Source: an uncultured Methylococcaceae bacterium (lineage in GTDB: Bacteria > Pseudomonadota > Gammaproteobacteria > Methylococcales > Methylomonadaceae). From it: 64,000 bases of DNA. Position 1 is the first letter of the stretch, and each line of letters begins with the position of its first letter. The stretch lies in assembly GCA_903928685.1 (NCBI GenBank), contig CAIYRS010000050.1, forward strand, positions 26,073 to 90,072, written 5' to 3'. The position numbers and the translations under genes are program-made. This document shows positions 25,564 to 35,499 of the stretch, in pieces. Under the pieces are notes generated by a model, which worked only from the letters and a program-made list of their open reading frames with translations, did no database searches and had not been told where the DNA came from.

Positions 25564-27042
25564 TTACGCTGCGACTTTCACCGCTTCGCTACTCGCATCT
25601 TTTTTCCAAGGTGCTTTCACTTGTTTCCAGCAAGGGTTATTGATCGTCATGTCCATATCGCGGGCGAAGATGGCGAAGCCGTCATAGCCGTGATAAGGGC
25701 CTGAATAATCCCAAGAGTGCATTTGCCGGAATGGAACGCCCATTTTTTGGAAAATGTATTTCTCTTTGATACCAGAACCGATCAAGTCAGGTTGGACGCG
25801 TTTGACGAACTCTTCAAACTCGTAGCCAGTGACATCGTCATATAACAACGTGGCATTGCCCATTTCTTTGATAGTACGGTCGTAATCGTCGTTGTGACCG
25901 AATTCGTAACCTGTGCCGACGACTTCCATGCCTAAATCTTCATACGCACCGATCACATGGCGAGGACGCAGGCCACCGATGTACAACATCACGCGTTTGC
26001 CTTCCAGGCGAGGTTTGTATTTAGCGATAACGGCTTCGTATTCCGCTTCATATTTCTTGATAACGCGTTCTGCGCCTTCTTTGATGACATCATCAAAGTG
26101 GGAAGCAATACGGCGTAAGCTTTCGGCGATTTTGGTTGGGCCGAAGAAGTTGTACTCAATCCAGGGGATTTTGTACTTTTCTTCCATGTGTCGGGCGATG
26201 TAGTTCATCGAACGGTAGCAATGGATCAGGTTCAGTTTCACTTTTGGTGTGTTTTCAATTTCAGCCAAGGTGCCGTCGCCAGACCATTGGGCAACAACGC
26301 GCAAGCCCATTTCTTCCAATAAGGTACGTGAAGCCCACGCATCACCGCCGATGTTGTAGTCGCCGATAACGGCAACGTCATAAGGTGTGGTTGGGAAGCT
26401 GTCGTCACCGTCACGGTTGCCTAACACCCAATCACGGATGGCATCGTTAGCGATGTGATGGCCTAAGGATTGCGATACGCCACGGAAGCCTTCGCAACGG
26501 ACAGGCACAACCGGTTTACCGATTTCTTTGTTCCCTTTTTTAGCAACCGCTTCAATGTCGTCACCAATCAAACCAATCGGACACTCGGATTGGATACTGA
26601 TGCCTTTGTGCAGCGGGAACAAACCTTCGATTTCGGTAATGATTTTCGCCAGCTTTTTATCGCCGCCGAATACGATGTCCTTTTCGGTGAAATCAGAAGT
26701 GAAGTTCATGGTACCGAAGGTGTTGACACCTGTCGTACCGACGTAATAGTTACGGCGACCAGCGCGGGAATATTGACCGCAGCCGACTGGGCCGTGGGAA
26801 ATATGGATCATGTCCTTGATCGGGCCCCAGACCACACCTTTTGAACCGGCGTAAGCGCAACCACGGATGGTCATGACGCCAGGCAAAGATTTGCGGTTAG
26901 AGGTGATACATTTATTGGATTTTTCGAGCGATTGGTCGTTGACTGCCAAATGTTTGGCGCGGTCTTTCTTGGCTTGTTCGGGATAAATTTCCAGAACTTC
27001 TTGAATCAACGCTTCGGTCTCTTCTCTGGTTAAAGCTGCCAT
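25564..27042 (-). CDS. nifD: Nitrogenase MoFe protein alpha chain
   Basis: Carries the FeMo-cofactor active site. 492 residues. All ligands sit at Azotobacter numbering: P-cluster Cys62 (RGCAYAG), Cys88 (PVGCGQYS) and Cys154 (SECPIGL), cofactor Cys275 (LIHCYRS) and His442 ([11 protein letters not shown]). This marks a molybdenum enzyme. The start [13 protein letters not shown] at 27042 was chosen for the AGGAGA ribosome site seven bases upstream and the family N-terminus; a longer in-frame start adds 22 unlikely residues. Confidence 0.98.
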   Translation of the reverse strand: MAALTREETEALIQEVLEIYPEQAKKDRAKHLAVNDQSLEKSNKCITSNRKSLPGVMTIRGCAYAGSKGVVWGPIKDMIHISHGPVGCGQYSRAGRRNYYVGTTGVNTFGTMNFTSDFTEKDIVFGGDKKLAKIITEIEGLFPLHKGISIQSECPIGLIGDDIEAVAKKGNKEIGKPVVPVRCEGFRGVSQSLGHHIANDAIRDWVLGNRDGDDSFPTTPYDVAVIGDYNIGGDAWASRTLLEEMGLRVVAQWSGDGTLAEIENTPKVKLNLIHCYRSMNYIARHMEEKYKIPWIEYNFFGPTKIAESLRRIASHFDDVIKEGAERVIKKYEAEYEAVIAKYKPRLEGKRVMLYIGGLRPRHVIGAYEDLGMEVVGTGYEFGHNDDYDRTIKEMGNATLLYDDVTGYEFEEFVKRVQPDLIGSGIKEKYIFQKMGVPFRQMHSWDYSGPYHGYDGFAIFARDMDMTINNPCWKQVKAPWKKDASSEAVKVAA

Positions 27043-27120
27043 GTGTGTTCTCCTACGGATGTCATGGATAATCTTCCATCGACATGGTTTGAGGAAAGGA
27101 GGCCGCAAAGATATTTAGCG

Positions 27121-27239
27121 GTAGAGACGTTGCATTGCAACGTCTGTACAGCGCAACGTCTGTACATTGCCTAAATCCTTGCGGTTATTCTTGGTAGAGA
27201 CGTTGCACTGCAACGTCTGTACATTGCAACGTCTCTACA
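27121..27239. repeat. GTAGAGACGTTGCA inverted repeats between nifH and nifD
   Basis: GTAGAGACGTTGCA occurs twice and its complement TGCAACGTCTGTAC/TGCAACGTCTCTAC four times, so several overlapping hairpins are possible. Hairpins here could protect the nifH message, as in other diazotrophs, but that is inference. Confidence 0.75.
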
Positions 27240-27251
27240 GCGCATCGATTA

Positions 27252-28145
<894 letters not shown>

Positions 28146-28181
28146 CTAGTAGGATGTTGTGGTTGATGACGTTATGCTTAA

Positions 28182-28197
28182 AGCAACCAGCGTGCCA
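28182..28197 (-). promoter_or_regulatory. Sigma-54 (-24/-12) promoter of nifH
   Basis: On the - strand TGGCACGCTGGTTGCT is an exact match to TGGCAC-N5-TTGCW. It lies about 45 bases before the nifH start codon. Confidence 0.9.
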
Positions 28198-28295
28198 ATT
28201 CAAAAAATCAACCTAATATATTGATTTTTAATGGATATTTTTGAATATTTTGCACGGAATGCTGGTTGGATTTCAGACATTCGGGGTTGGGGGCT

Positions 28296-28311
28296 TGTAG
28301 GCTTACTTACA
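28296..28311 (-). promoter_or_regulatory. NifA upstream activator site 1 for nifH
   Basis: TGT-N10-ACA, read on the + strand as TGTAGGCTTACTTACA, about 100 bases upstream of the -24 element. The motif is symmetric, so the strand is assigned from the nifH promoter. Confidence 0.75.
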
Positions 28312-28344
28312 GTGGGATAATTGTTTTGATTAATCTAATACCGT

Positions 28345-28360
28345 TGTTAACAGCAACACA
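28345..28360 (-). promoter_or_regulatory. NifA upstream activator site 2 for nifH
   Basis: TGTTAACAGCAACACA also fits TGT-N10-ACA. It lies only 23 bases before the mrr start codon, so it is within the leader of the divergent gene. Confidence 0.6.
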
Positions 28361-28382
28361 TCACTAATAAATTGAGGAAAAC

Positions 28383-29258
28383 ATGAAAGGCCCGAAATTT
28401 TTAAGTTACGCAAAGCCTCTTATTGAAGTGTTAAGAAATATAGGCGGTTCTGGCTCTGCAGCAGATGTAATTGACCAAGTAATTGCCTACATGAATATTC
28501 CTGACTATGTTGTTGAAGAAACTATTTCTTCGGGGGTATCACGCGTCAGAAATCAAATCCAGTGGGCAAGGACGTACCTTGTCAAAGCTGACCTAATCGA
28601 CTCACCGCAACGTGGTGTCTGGAAATTGACTGAAAAAGGTTATGAAACTGAACTTACTGAGGAATCCGTATATGCCCTTTTCAAGAAGGTTCAAGGTAGT
28701 TTCGTACAAGGAAGGAAGCTAAAAGAGTCAATGACAGCCGAAGCAGCAGCGGAGGCCGAAACAGCCGCTGAAGCGGAAACAGAATTGGTGGTAGCTGACG
28801 AAGCACACGGTGACGCGCTGTTAAATATCCTAAAAAATCTTTCGCCACAGGGCTTTGAGCGAATTTGCAAACGATTATTGTCTGAAGTGGGCATTCACGA
28901 TGTTCAGATTATTGGTGGCGCTGGAGATCAAGGTATTGATGGCACGGGCGTTATCAAAGTAAATGAAGTTGTTGGCTTTACGGTTATTTTTCAATGCAAA
29001 CGCTATAAAGATTCGGTTGTTCCTCATCATGTCCGGGATTTTAGAGGCACTATGCAAGGCCGCGCCGATAAAGGAATTTTTATTACCACGGGGCGGTTTA
29101 CTTCCGAAGCCAAGAAAGAAGCCGTTCGGGATGGTGTACCGCCAATTGAACTGATAGATGGTGAACGCTTAGTGTCGCTGTTTGAAAAATACCAACTTGG
29201 GCTAAAGCCAAAAGTGGTTTATGACTTAATGCCTGATTTCTTTGATAACTTCAAATAA
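28383..29258 (+). CDS. mrr: Mrr-type (type IV) restriction endonuclease
   Basis: Cuts modified foreign DNA. 291 residues. The N-terminal winged-helix domain (1-95, with VSRVRNQIQWARTYLVKADLI) is joined by an Ala/Glu-rich linker (about 117-140) to a PD-(D/E)xK nuclease domain with FERICKRLL, Asp186 in DQGIDGTG and the Q204-C-K206 pair. The catalytic residues look intact. It is divergent from nifH, with its leader overlapping a NifA site. No methylase lies beside it, as expected for type IV. Confidence 0.93.
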   Translation: MKGPKFLSYAKPLIEVLRNIGGSGSAADVIDQVIAYMNIPDYVVEETISSGVSRVRNQIQWARTYLVKADLIDSPQRGVWKLTEKGYETELTEESVYALFKKVQGSFVQGRKLKESMTAEAAAEAETAAEAETELVVADEAHGDALLNILKNLSPQGFERICKRLLSEVGIHDVQIIGGAGDQGIDGTGVIKVNEVVGFTVIFQCKRYKDSVVPHHVRDFRGTMQGRADKGIFITTGRFTSEAKKEAVRDGVPPIELIDGERLVSLFEKYQLGLKPKVVYDLMPDFFDNFK

Positions 29259-29370
29259 GCAAATCATGTAATAAATTTTTCGATGCGTTAGTAGAGACTT
29301 TATTCAGTGATATCTTAACCCGACCAACTACTTAGTCATTTTTTGTCGAGTTAGATATTGGGCAGATAAC

Positions 29371-29405
29371 AAGGCCTGTCAGGTTTTAAAAACCTCACAG
29401 GCCTA
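29371..29405. terminator. Hairpin between mrr and ubiK
   Basis: AGGCCTGTCAGGTTTT pairs with AAAACCTCACAGGCCT with one mismatch, 16-bp arms. It lies between convergent genes and has T/A-rich loop sides. The function as a terminator is likely but there is no long T-run outside it. Confidence 0.55.
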
Positions 29406-29454
29406 TTTGCACTTGTCAAAACGAAATTGACTGAGTACTACATTTTAATGAGGA

Positions 29455-29715
29455 TTACTGGTCTTCTTTGCTGACTAACTGTTGTTCCATTTCGGCAACG
29501 CGTTTTTCCAAGTCTTCGAGTTTGGAGCGGGTTTTTGCCAGCACCAATTTTTGCACTTCAAATTCTTCGCGGCTGACTAAATCCAGTTTGCTAAAACCAC
29601 TTTGTAAGATGGCATGGACGTTTTTTTCCATGTCGTCTTTAATGTGGCTAAAGCCCGGCGGGATAACACCAGCGAGGCGATTGGCTATATCGTCAATAGT
29701 TTTTGTATCAAACAT
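29455..29715 (-). CDS. ubiK: Ubiquinone biosynthesis accessory factor UbiK (YqiC/BMFP)
   Basis: 86 residues from the ATG at 29715. MFDTKTIDDIANRLAGVIP followed by a C-terminal coiled coil (LAKTRSKLEDLEKRVAEMEQ) is the BMFP layout; it helps UbiJ and the aerobic ubiquinone complex. The shorter start was chosen because the family begins MFD. It follows the marR gene on the same strand. Confidence 0.88.
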   Translation of the reverse strand: MFDTKTIDDIANRLAGVIPPGFSHIKDDMEKNVHAILQSGFSKLDLVSREEFEVQKLVLAKTRSKLEDLEKRVAEMEQQLVSKEDQ

Positions 29716-29780
29716 AAGGGTATCTCGCAGTTGCAAACTTACCGCAAGCTAGCGGTAAGTTTTGGTTAGGGGAGTTGCGG

Positions 29781-30365
29781 TTATTCTTCAACAAAATCAT
29801 GTCCGTCAGCGAGTACATGTTCGCGGCAGATTCGTTTTGCATCCTGCTGGCTTAGCGGCTGTTGGGTTAAATTGCAGTGGTAATGGTTGTCAATTTCCAT
29901 GAAGTTAACACAGGAGTGGCAGACCCCAAAGCTTTTGGCATTATTGCCTTTTTGCAGTTCAATCAATAAGCCGTTTAAGGCCGCTTCTACCGTGGTGAAA
30001 GCGCTTTTGGCGACGGCTTCTTGCGCTTGTTCAAACACATCGATGGGCTTGATTTCGGTTAGCAAATTGCTACCGTCGGTTGTTAATGCCAAATGCACAA
30101 CCCGCCCGTCTTCTTGATCTTGGGTTTTTTCGACCAGGTTTTTACGCTCAAGCACTTGGATGGACTGGGAAATAGTGCCTTTAGTCAGGCCCAAGTATTC
30201 GGCGACGGCAGCGGGCGTGTCGCTAAAACGGTTACAGCTGGCGATATATTCCAGCACTTGGATATGTACGGGCTGTAAACCGATAGCGGCGTATTTTTTC
30301 CGCTCCTCAGAGCGGAGCAGGTTAGTGATGCGTTCTATCAGTTTAAAAAGGGTCGCGTTTGGCAT
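29781..30365 (-). CDS. MarR-family regulator with C-terminal Cys/His cluster
   Basis: 194 residues. The winged-helix MarR domain spans 1-140 (TPAAVAEYLGLTKGTISQSIQ is the recognition region; the wing is DQEDGRVVHLALT). The tail adds CHSCVNF, HYHCNLTQ and RICREHV, four Cys with several His, a plausible metal or iron-sulfur site absent from most MarR proteins. Its ATG directly follows the speE stop, so the two are one transcript. Target genes unknown. Confidence 0.88.
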   Translation of the reverse strand: MPNATLFKLIERITNLLRSEERKKYAAIGLQPVHIQVLEYIASCNRFSDTPAAVAEYLGLTKGTISQSIQVLERKNLVEKTQDQEDGRVVHLALTTDGSNLLTEIKPIDVFEQAQEAVAKSAFTTVEAALNGLLIELQKGNNAKSFGVCHSCVNFMEIDNHYHCNLTQQPLSQQDAKRICREHVLADGHDFVEE

Positions 30366-31214
30366 TTAGATTGAAAAGGCTTTTTTTACAAACTCAGGTT
30401 GGGCTAATGCAGCTTTGTGGATGTCAACATTGTAAAACACCGTGTCAAAGGCTTTATTGGCGGAATCCAATTCGCGGAATTGGCTTAATTCAGTTTTACT
30501 GGCGATAGTAGCGCTCCACCAGCCTGATGGGTATAGGCATTGTGGGAAAAACAGTGTTTGCAAATGGCTAAAGCCAGCAGAACCCATGGCATCGCGCATT
30601 TCACCGATCAGTTTTAAATGCAATAACGCTGATTCGCTTTGTTGCACGACCATGCCGTTTTCAGACAAACAGTTAAAACAGTCTTGGTAAAACGCTTTGC
30701 TGAACAAACCTTGCGCTGGGCCGATCGGGTCGGTGCTGTCGACAATAATAATATCCACCGAATTAGGCGCGGCATCTTTTACCCATTTAATACCGTCGAT
30801 AAATTTTAGTTGTGCGCGTGGATCATTATTGGATTCGCATAATTCAGGAAAATAAATTTCAGCAAGACGGGTGACGCGCTCGTCAATATCGATCTGTACC
30901 GCTTCTTCAACAGTGCTGTGTTTTAAAACTTCTTTCAACGTGCCGCAATCGCCGCCGCCGATAATCCATACCCGTTTTGGGTTTGGGTGGGTAAACAACG
31001 CTGGGTGGCTCATCATTTCATGGTAGAAAAAATTGTCGCGGGTTGACACCATAGTGCAACCGTCAATCACCATCAGATTGCCGAAAGATTCGGTTTCATA
31101 AATTTCCAAAAATTGGAATTCGGACTGCTCTTCATGTAATTTTTGTTTTATTTTTAAAGAAAAAGCCGTGCCAGTGTCGGCGGCTTGTTCGGTAAACCAC
31201 TCTGAAGGATTCAT
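30366..31214 (-). CDS. speE: Spermidine synthase
   Basis: Transfers aminopropyl from decarboxylated S-adenosylmethionine to putrescine. 282 residues from the ATG at 31214. WFTEQAADTGTAFSLKI, the GGGDCGTLKEVLKH methionine-adenosyl loop, DIDERVTRLAE, and the catalytic DSTDPIGPAQGLF are all present. The start was chosen because upstream residues do not match the family and an AGGAA site lies before it. First gene of speE-marR-ubiK. Confidence 0.96.
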   Translation of the reverse strand: MNPSEWFTEQAADTGTAFSLKIKQKLHEEQSEFQFLEIYETESFGNLMVIDGCTMVSTRDNFFYHEMMSHPALFTHPNPKRVWIIGGGDCGTLKEVLKHSTVEEAVQIDIDERVTRLAEIYFPELCESNNDPRAQLKFIDGIKWVKDAAPNSVDIIIVDSTDPIGPAQGLFSKAFYQDCFNCLSENGMVVQQSESALLHLKLIGEMRDAMGSAGFSHLQTLFFPQCLYPSGWWSATIASKTELSQFRELDSANKAFDTVFYNVDIHKAALAQPEFVKKAFSI

Positions 31215-31344
31215 TGTTGTTCCTGATAAAATAAACGAGACCGACATTATAAAGTAATTCCTAGCACACGGGGACAATGGCGTTTATCCGATACTTTATA
31301 TAACAGGCTTAAATCCCGCGCTTTTTATACCAACTGAGATGTAA

Positions 31345-31947
31345 ATGAAGATTTTGTTACTGCTGCTTGCCATTATCGCCCCTAACTTATGTACTGCGGC
31401 GCTTTATAAATGTGAGCTTGATGGTAAAACCACTTACCAAACCCAAGTTTGTCCTGACCAGCAACAAGCCACTGAAGTAGACTTGCCCGCCGCTGTTGTA
31501 ATCACCCCGCCCGCCCCATCCTTACCTGCACCGAAAGCCGCGCCGATTGTTATCGAGCGCGATGCCCACGGGCATATCAAACGTAGCGAAGCGGCAAAAA
31601 ACCAATTTAAAGCCCAACATCCTTGTCCCGCCAATGGCAAACGCTTTGGCTCTTGTCGCGGCTATGTGATTGACCATATCAAAGCGCTGGCTTGTGGCGG
31701 TGCAGATGACCCTAGCAATATGCAGTGGCAATCGCTAGCTGAAGGAAAGGCGAAAGATAAATGGGAGCAGGATGGTTGCCAGATGAGCGCCAGCAAAACC
31801 GTGGTTACAGAAAAATCCAGCAAATCGGCTAGCCAGCAGCGGCGTTATAACAGTCATCGTGGTTCATCAAGAATTTACATCGGCCCGCGTGGTGGTCGAT
31901 ATGTGATTACCGCCAACGGACAGAAACGTTATTTGCCCAAAAATTAA
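31345..31947 (+). CDS. Secreted DUF4124/HNH nuclease-like protein with PBCV-type basic adaptor
   Basis: 200 residues. A signal peptide (MKILLLLLAIIAPNLCTAA) is followed by a DUF4124-like segment (LYKCELDGKTTYQTQVCPD), a Pro/Ala-rich linker, and an HNH-like core: RGYVIDHIKALACGGADDPSN with D110-H111 and N125. The last 25 residues (IYIGPRGGRYVITANGQKRYL) match the short PBCV basic adaptor domain. A periplasmic or secreted DNA-acting enzyme is inferred. Divergent from speE. Confidence 0.8.
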   Translation: MKILLLLLAIIAPNLCTAALYKCELDGKTTYQTQVCPDQQQATEVDLPAAVVITPPAPSLPAPKAAPIVIERDAHGHIKRSEAAKNQFKAQHPCPANGKRFGSCRGYVIDHIKALACGGADDPSNMQWQSLAEGKAKDKWEQDGCQMSASKTVVTEKSSKSASQQRRYNSHRGSSRIYIGPRGGRYVITANGQKRYLPKN

Positions 31948-31996
31948 TGGCTTAGAGTGCGGCGATGGCTGCCACACCCTAATTTGATTAAGGCAG

Positions 31997-32086
31997 TTAT
32001 AAAACCAACATCACCAAAAAGCTAAACACAATAAAGCTAATCATGATGTAAAACACTTTGTATGAGTCTTCAAATTTATAGAACAT
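31997..32086 (-). CDS. 29-aa single-pass membrane protein
   Basis: The ATG at 32086 has a GGGGGA ribosome site six bases upstream. The product begins MFYKFEDSYKVFY and continues as one hydrophobic helix, ISFIVFSFLVMLVL, ending at TAA. The amphipathic, aromatic N-terminus followed by a single helix resembles small oxidase-associated subunits, but I cannot assign it. It is too short for routine gene calling. Confidence 0.65.
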   Translation of the reverse strand: MFYKFEDSYKVFYIMISFIVFSFLVMLVL

Positions 32087-32440
32087 GGCGAATCCCCCAG
32101 CAGTTTTTATAAGATATTTTTTACTTGACCTTCTAATATATCCGCCGATTTTTGAATGACAAATCGGCATTTAAAGCCAAATTACCGCAATCCAAAATTA
32201 TTAGGCCATTACAAAGGAATACAGATAGTAAAGAAGCAACTAACTGTCCATGCAACCGAAAAGCAAGTAACTAGAGAAAAGACTGACAGATTTTTGCCGA
32301 TATAGCTTCCCGCTACTAAAGCAATTCAAAAACTCTTAGTTTTTTGGCTATACTAACTACAAGTTTTAATCGACATTCACCGCAACCACCGTGATTCGAT
32401 AAACACCTTCCTTTTTAGCCAACCTGCCTAGGCAAAACCT
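32087..32440. other. 354-bp spacer upstream of yifB
   Basis: Contains an inverted repeat GCCGATTT/AAATCGGC at 32144-32168 upstream of the 29-aa gene, and a possible sigma-70 -10 element TATACT near 32348 for yifB. No ORF of note. Confidence 0.4.
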
Positions 32441-33952
32441 ATGTCCTTAGCCATCATCTATAGCCGAGGGCGATCCGGCATCACCGCCCCGTTAGTCACT
32501 GTTGAAGTCCACGTCAGCAACGGCTTGCCGTCTTTATCCATCGTCGGCTTACCGGAAACCGCCGTTAAAGAAAGCAAAGACCGCGTACGCGGCGCCTTAC
32601 TCAACTCTAATTTTGAATTCCCCGCCCAACGCATCACCGTCAACCTCGCCCCCGCCGACCTGCCGAAAGAAGGCGGGCGATTTGATCTCGCCATTGCCCT
32701 CGGCATACTCGCCGCGTCCGGGCAAATCCCCACCGCCAAGCTCAGCGAATACGAATGCGTTGGCGAACTGTCATTAGGTGGCGAATTACGCGCCATCAAC
32801 GGCGTGTTGCCCGTCGCCCTACAAGCCCGCGACCACGGGCGCAAACTCATCCTGCCCAAACAAAACACCGCCGAAGCCGCGTTAATTAACGATATAGAAA
32901 TTATCCCCGCCGAGCATTTGCTGGCGGTTTGCGCCCATCTCAGCGGACAAACCACCATCCCCAGCAGCCATCAAGACCTCAGCCCAATACGCAGCAACAC
33001 CGACATCGATTTTGCCGATGTCCACGGGCAATACCAAATCAAACGCGCTTTTGAAATTGCCGCCGCAGGTGCACACAACTTGCTGATGTTGGGCCCGCCC
33101 GGCACAGGCAAATCCATGCTTGCTGCACGGATGCCGACCATATTGCCACCACTATCCGAACAACAAGCGCAAGAAAGCGCCGCCATCGCCTCGGTCAGCG
33201 AACAGGGCTTGGATATTAACAACTGGCTACAGCCGCCATTTCGCGCCCCGCACCATACCGCTTCCGCAGCAGCCTTGGTTGGCGGTGGCAGTAATCCCAA
33301 ACCGGGGGAAATATCTCTCGCCCACAACGGAACGTTATTTTTAGATGAATTGCCGGAATTTGACCGCAAAGTGTTGGAAGTGCTGCGCGAACCGCTGGAA
33401 ACAGGCCACATCACCATCTCCCGCGCCAACCGCCAAGCCGACTTCCCTGCCCGCTTCCAACTGATCGCCGCCATGAACCCCTGCCCTTGCGGCTATCTCG
33501 GCGATGCATCTGGTCGCTGCCATTGCACCTCAGAACAAGTAGCACGCTATCGAGCAAAAATCTCCGGACCATTGTTAGACAGAATCGACATGCACTTGGA
33601 TGTCCCCAGAGTTGCCATCGAAATTTTGCGCAAAGGCACACCGCAAGGCGAAGAATCCAGCGCCACCATCCGCCAGCGCGTTATCACCGCCCGCAACCTC
33701 GCCTTAGCCCGCAGCAACAAAGCCAACGCCGCGCTATCCGCCAAAGAAGTTAAACAGTTTTGTGGTTTGTCAGAATCAGGACATCAACTCTTAGAGCAAG
33801 CCATGGAAAAACTCGGCCTATCACACCGCGCCTACCATCGCATCTTAAAACTAGCCCGCACCATCGCCGACCTTGCAGGCTCAACAGAAATTGAAATTAA
33901 TCATTTGAGCGAAGCCATCAGTTACCGAAAATTGGATAGGCATAGTCATTAA
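32441..33952 (+). CDS. comM: YifB/ComM family Mg-chelatase-like AAA+ ATPase
   Basis: 503 residues. The N-terminal Lon-protease-like fold (FPAQRITVNLAPADLPKEG) precedes the Mg_chelatase ATPase core, with Walker A GPPGTGKS and Walker B TLFLDELPEF, then NPCPCGYLGD and the C-terminal HTH-like Mg_chelatase_C. In Vibrio the ComM member is a helicase that promotes branch migration in natural transformation. No competence genes are adjacent. Confidence 0.95.
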   Translation: MSLAIIYSRGRSGITAPLVTVEVHVSNGLPSLSIVGLPETAVKESKDRVRGALLNSNFEFPAQRITVNLAPADLPKEGGRFDLAIALGILAASGQIPTAKLSEYECVGELSLGGELRAINGVLPVALQARDHGRKLILPKQNTAEAALINDIEIIPAEHLLAVCAHLSGQTTIPSSHQDLSPIRSNTDIDFADVHGQYQIKRAFEIAAAGAHNLLMLGPPGTGKSMLAARMPTILPPLSEQQAQESAAIASVSEQGLDINNWLQPPFRAPHHTASAAALVGGGSNPKPGEISLAHNGTLFLDELPEFDRKVLEVLREPLETGHITISRANRQADFPARFQLIAAMNPCPCGYLGDASGRCHCTSEQVARYRAKISGPLLDRIDMHLDVPRVAIEILRKGTPQGEESSATIRQRVITARNLALARSNKANAALSAKEVKQFCGLSESGHQLLEQAMEKLGLSHRAYHRILKLARTIADLAGSTEIEINHLSEAISYRKLDRHSH

Positions 33953-34174
33953 AAAATTGCTGAACCTATCTATCCCGCTCATGCTTCTACAAGATCAGCA
34001 TGAACGGCTTGTGTTACTTAAATTAACGATATTAGCTTCAATTCACCATCCCGCATTTATTCATACAACATCAACACATACGTTATTGATGTTTCATATA
34101 CGATTACTCAAGCCTTCACTGGTTTTAATGGCAAAAAGCTACCAAAAAAAACAGTTACTTTTGCCTTGATTGGA

Positions 34175-34960
34175 TTAATCCAAATTGCCTACTTCAGTAG
34201 CCGTCAACGCGCGGCTCCAAATTCTTACTTCATCAATATCACCTTCAAAATGGCCATTGGTATAAGTGCCTGCAATTTCTGGATCATCAGCATAGCAAAC
34301 TGAGCCATCGTCATAGGTGCCGATATATAAATCTTTAAAGGTGTAATCGTTATAAGCAATTGCCCGTGTTTCTGCCGTGCCTGTACCAGATTGCACACCA
34401 TCCACATAGAGCCTTACAGTTTTTCTATCATAGGTGCCAACCAAATGATGCCAGCTACCATCCCACACAGTGGCTGCCAGTGCCACGGGCGATTCTACAT
34501 ACTCACCTTTTGCAGGGGAGACATAAAAAGCTACGTCGCCACCTCGGCTATACAGTGCGTAGGCCGCAGTGCTGCAGCTATAACCACTTTTGGTGACGAT
34601 ATATTGAATGAGATCAGCATTTGCCGCCGCTGTACCTTTTACCCAAGCTTCAACGGTTATTCTTGCAGGCTGATGAACCGGGCTGTAAGGCACTCGCACA
34701 AAGCTGTTATTACCATCAAAACGTAAAGCAGGATTATCAAAACGGCGGGCAATCCATGTCGGGTCAGTCAACTCAGCAACGGTGGATGCTGTTGCACCCA
34801 ATTGCGCGGTTTTATTGTTTCCTGAAACATCTAAGGTTTTTTGGCCTTTGCCTTCATCAAAATGCCAGTTGCCGACAATTGCGGTAACAGGTGCTACAGC
34901 AAACGCTTGGGCGCTGCCAAAAACAGTGAGGGCTATTGCAAATTTAGTTAATGCTTTCAT
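34175..34960 (-). CDS. Secreted LamG (concanavalin A-like) domain protein
   Basis: 261 residues. A signal peptide (MKALTKFAIALTVFGSAQAFA) is followed by one LamG/pentraxin-like jelly-roll of about 220 residues: NWHFDEGKG, FDGNNSFVRVPYSP, ARITVEAWVKGT, SWHHLVGTYDRKTVRLYVDG and GDIDEVRIWSRALTATEV. The Asp and Asn positions suit calcium binding. Likely binds glycans at the cell surface or outside. The transcript may also include the small upstream ORF that overlaps its start. Confidence 0.88.
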   Translation of the reverse strand: MKALTKFAIALTVFGSAQAFAVAPVTAIVGNWHFDEGKGQKTLDVSGNNKTAQLGATASTVAELTDPTWIARRFDNPALRFDGNNSFVRVPYSPVHQPARITVEAWVKGTAAANADLIQYIVTKSGYSCSTAAYALYSRGGDVAFYVSPAKGEYVESPVALAATVWDGSWHHLVGTYDRKTVRLYVDGVQSGTGTAETRAIAYNDYTFKDLYIGTYDDGSVCYADDPEIAGTYTNGHFEGDIDEVRIWSRALTATEVGNLD

Positions 34961-35139
34961 GTCGTTATCCTTTTAAATGGTTTAATTACTTTGAGATTAA
35001 TGCCGTCAGATGCTTGATTGCTTTGGCTTTTTGCTGATGCCATGTCGGTGTAACTAAAAATCAAAATCTGAAAACACGCCAATAAAATACCATAAAGAAT
35101 CCAAATAAAATATTTCTCTCTGGCATTTTGTCGAGACAA
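34957..35139 (-). CDS. Possible 60-aa membrane protein coupled to the LamG gene
   Basis: MSRQNAREKYFIWILYGILL continues as one hydrophobic segment (YGILLACFQILIFSYTDM) and a basic tail. Its stop overlaps the LamG start (ATGA), which suggests coupling. No family recognised, and the ribosome site is unclear. Confidence 0.35.
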   Translation of the reverse strand: MSRQNAREKYFIWILYGILLACFQILIFSYTDMASAKSQSNQASDGINLKVIKPFKRITT

Positions 35140-35263
35140 TCACAGTTATTTGGCAAGTAACAACCCCGCAATTATTAGCAAATAAGCCTTTTTATCCCGC
35201 AAAAAATGTAGACAACAATTGCGGTGAAAATAGTTTTTTTAGCATCTTTATTTTCAAATAAAA

Positions 35264-35298
35264 CATAAGTAATTGTTATTTAATAACAATTACTTATG
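35264..35298. promoter_or_regulatory. 16-bp perfect inverted repeat upstream of the xoxF-like operon
   Basis: CATAAGTAATTGTTAT and its exact complement ATAACAATTACTTATG flank a three-base loop. No T-run follows, so an operator is at least as likely as a terminator. It lies 200 bases upstream of the dehydrogenase. The 360-base gene-free stretch 35140-35499 otherwise shows only AT-rich sequence. Confidence 0.55.
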
Positions 35299-35499
35299 GC
35301 ATAAGCATTGCTCTAGTATTACCAGCCCTGTGGCAATGGTTAAATCAGATTTTCCCTAAATAAACATTGCAACAGAAAAAAGCACTTTCTTAAGTTAACC
35401 TTTAAATAGATGGCGTTAACAAACCCGTGAGACAACCTCACAAATACCGAATTAAATCATTGTTTTAATGATATTTTCTCTTTTTTAGGAGCCAATTAG

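Noticed and set aside
33957..34169. A 70-codon frame after yifB
   Set aside because: No ribosome site, starts four bases after the yifB stop and resembles no known protein; composition is like spacer DNA.
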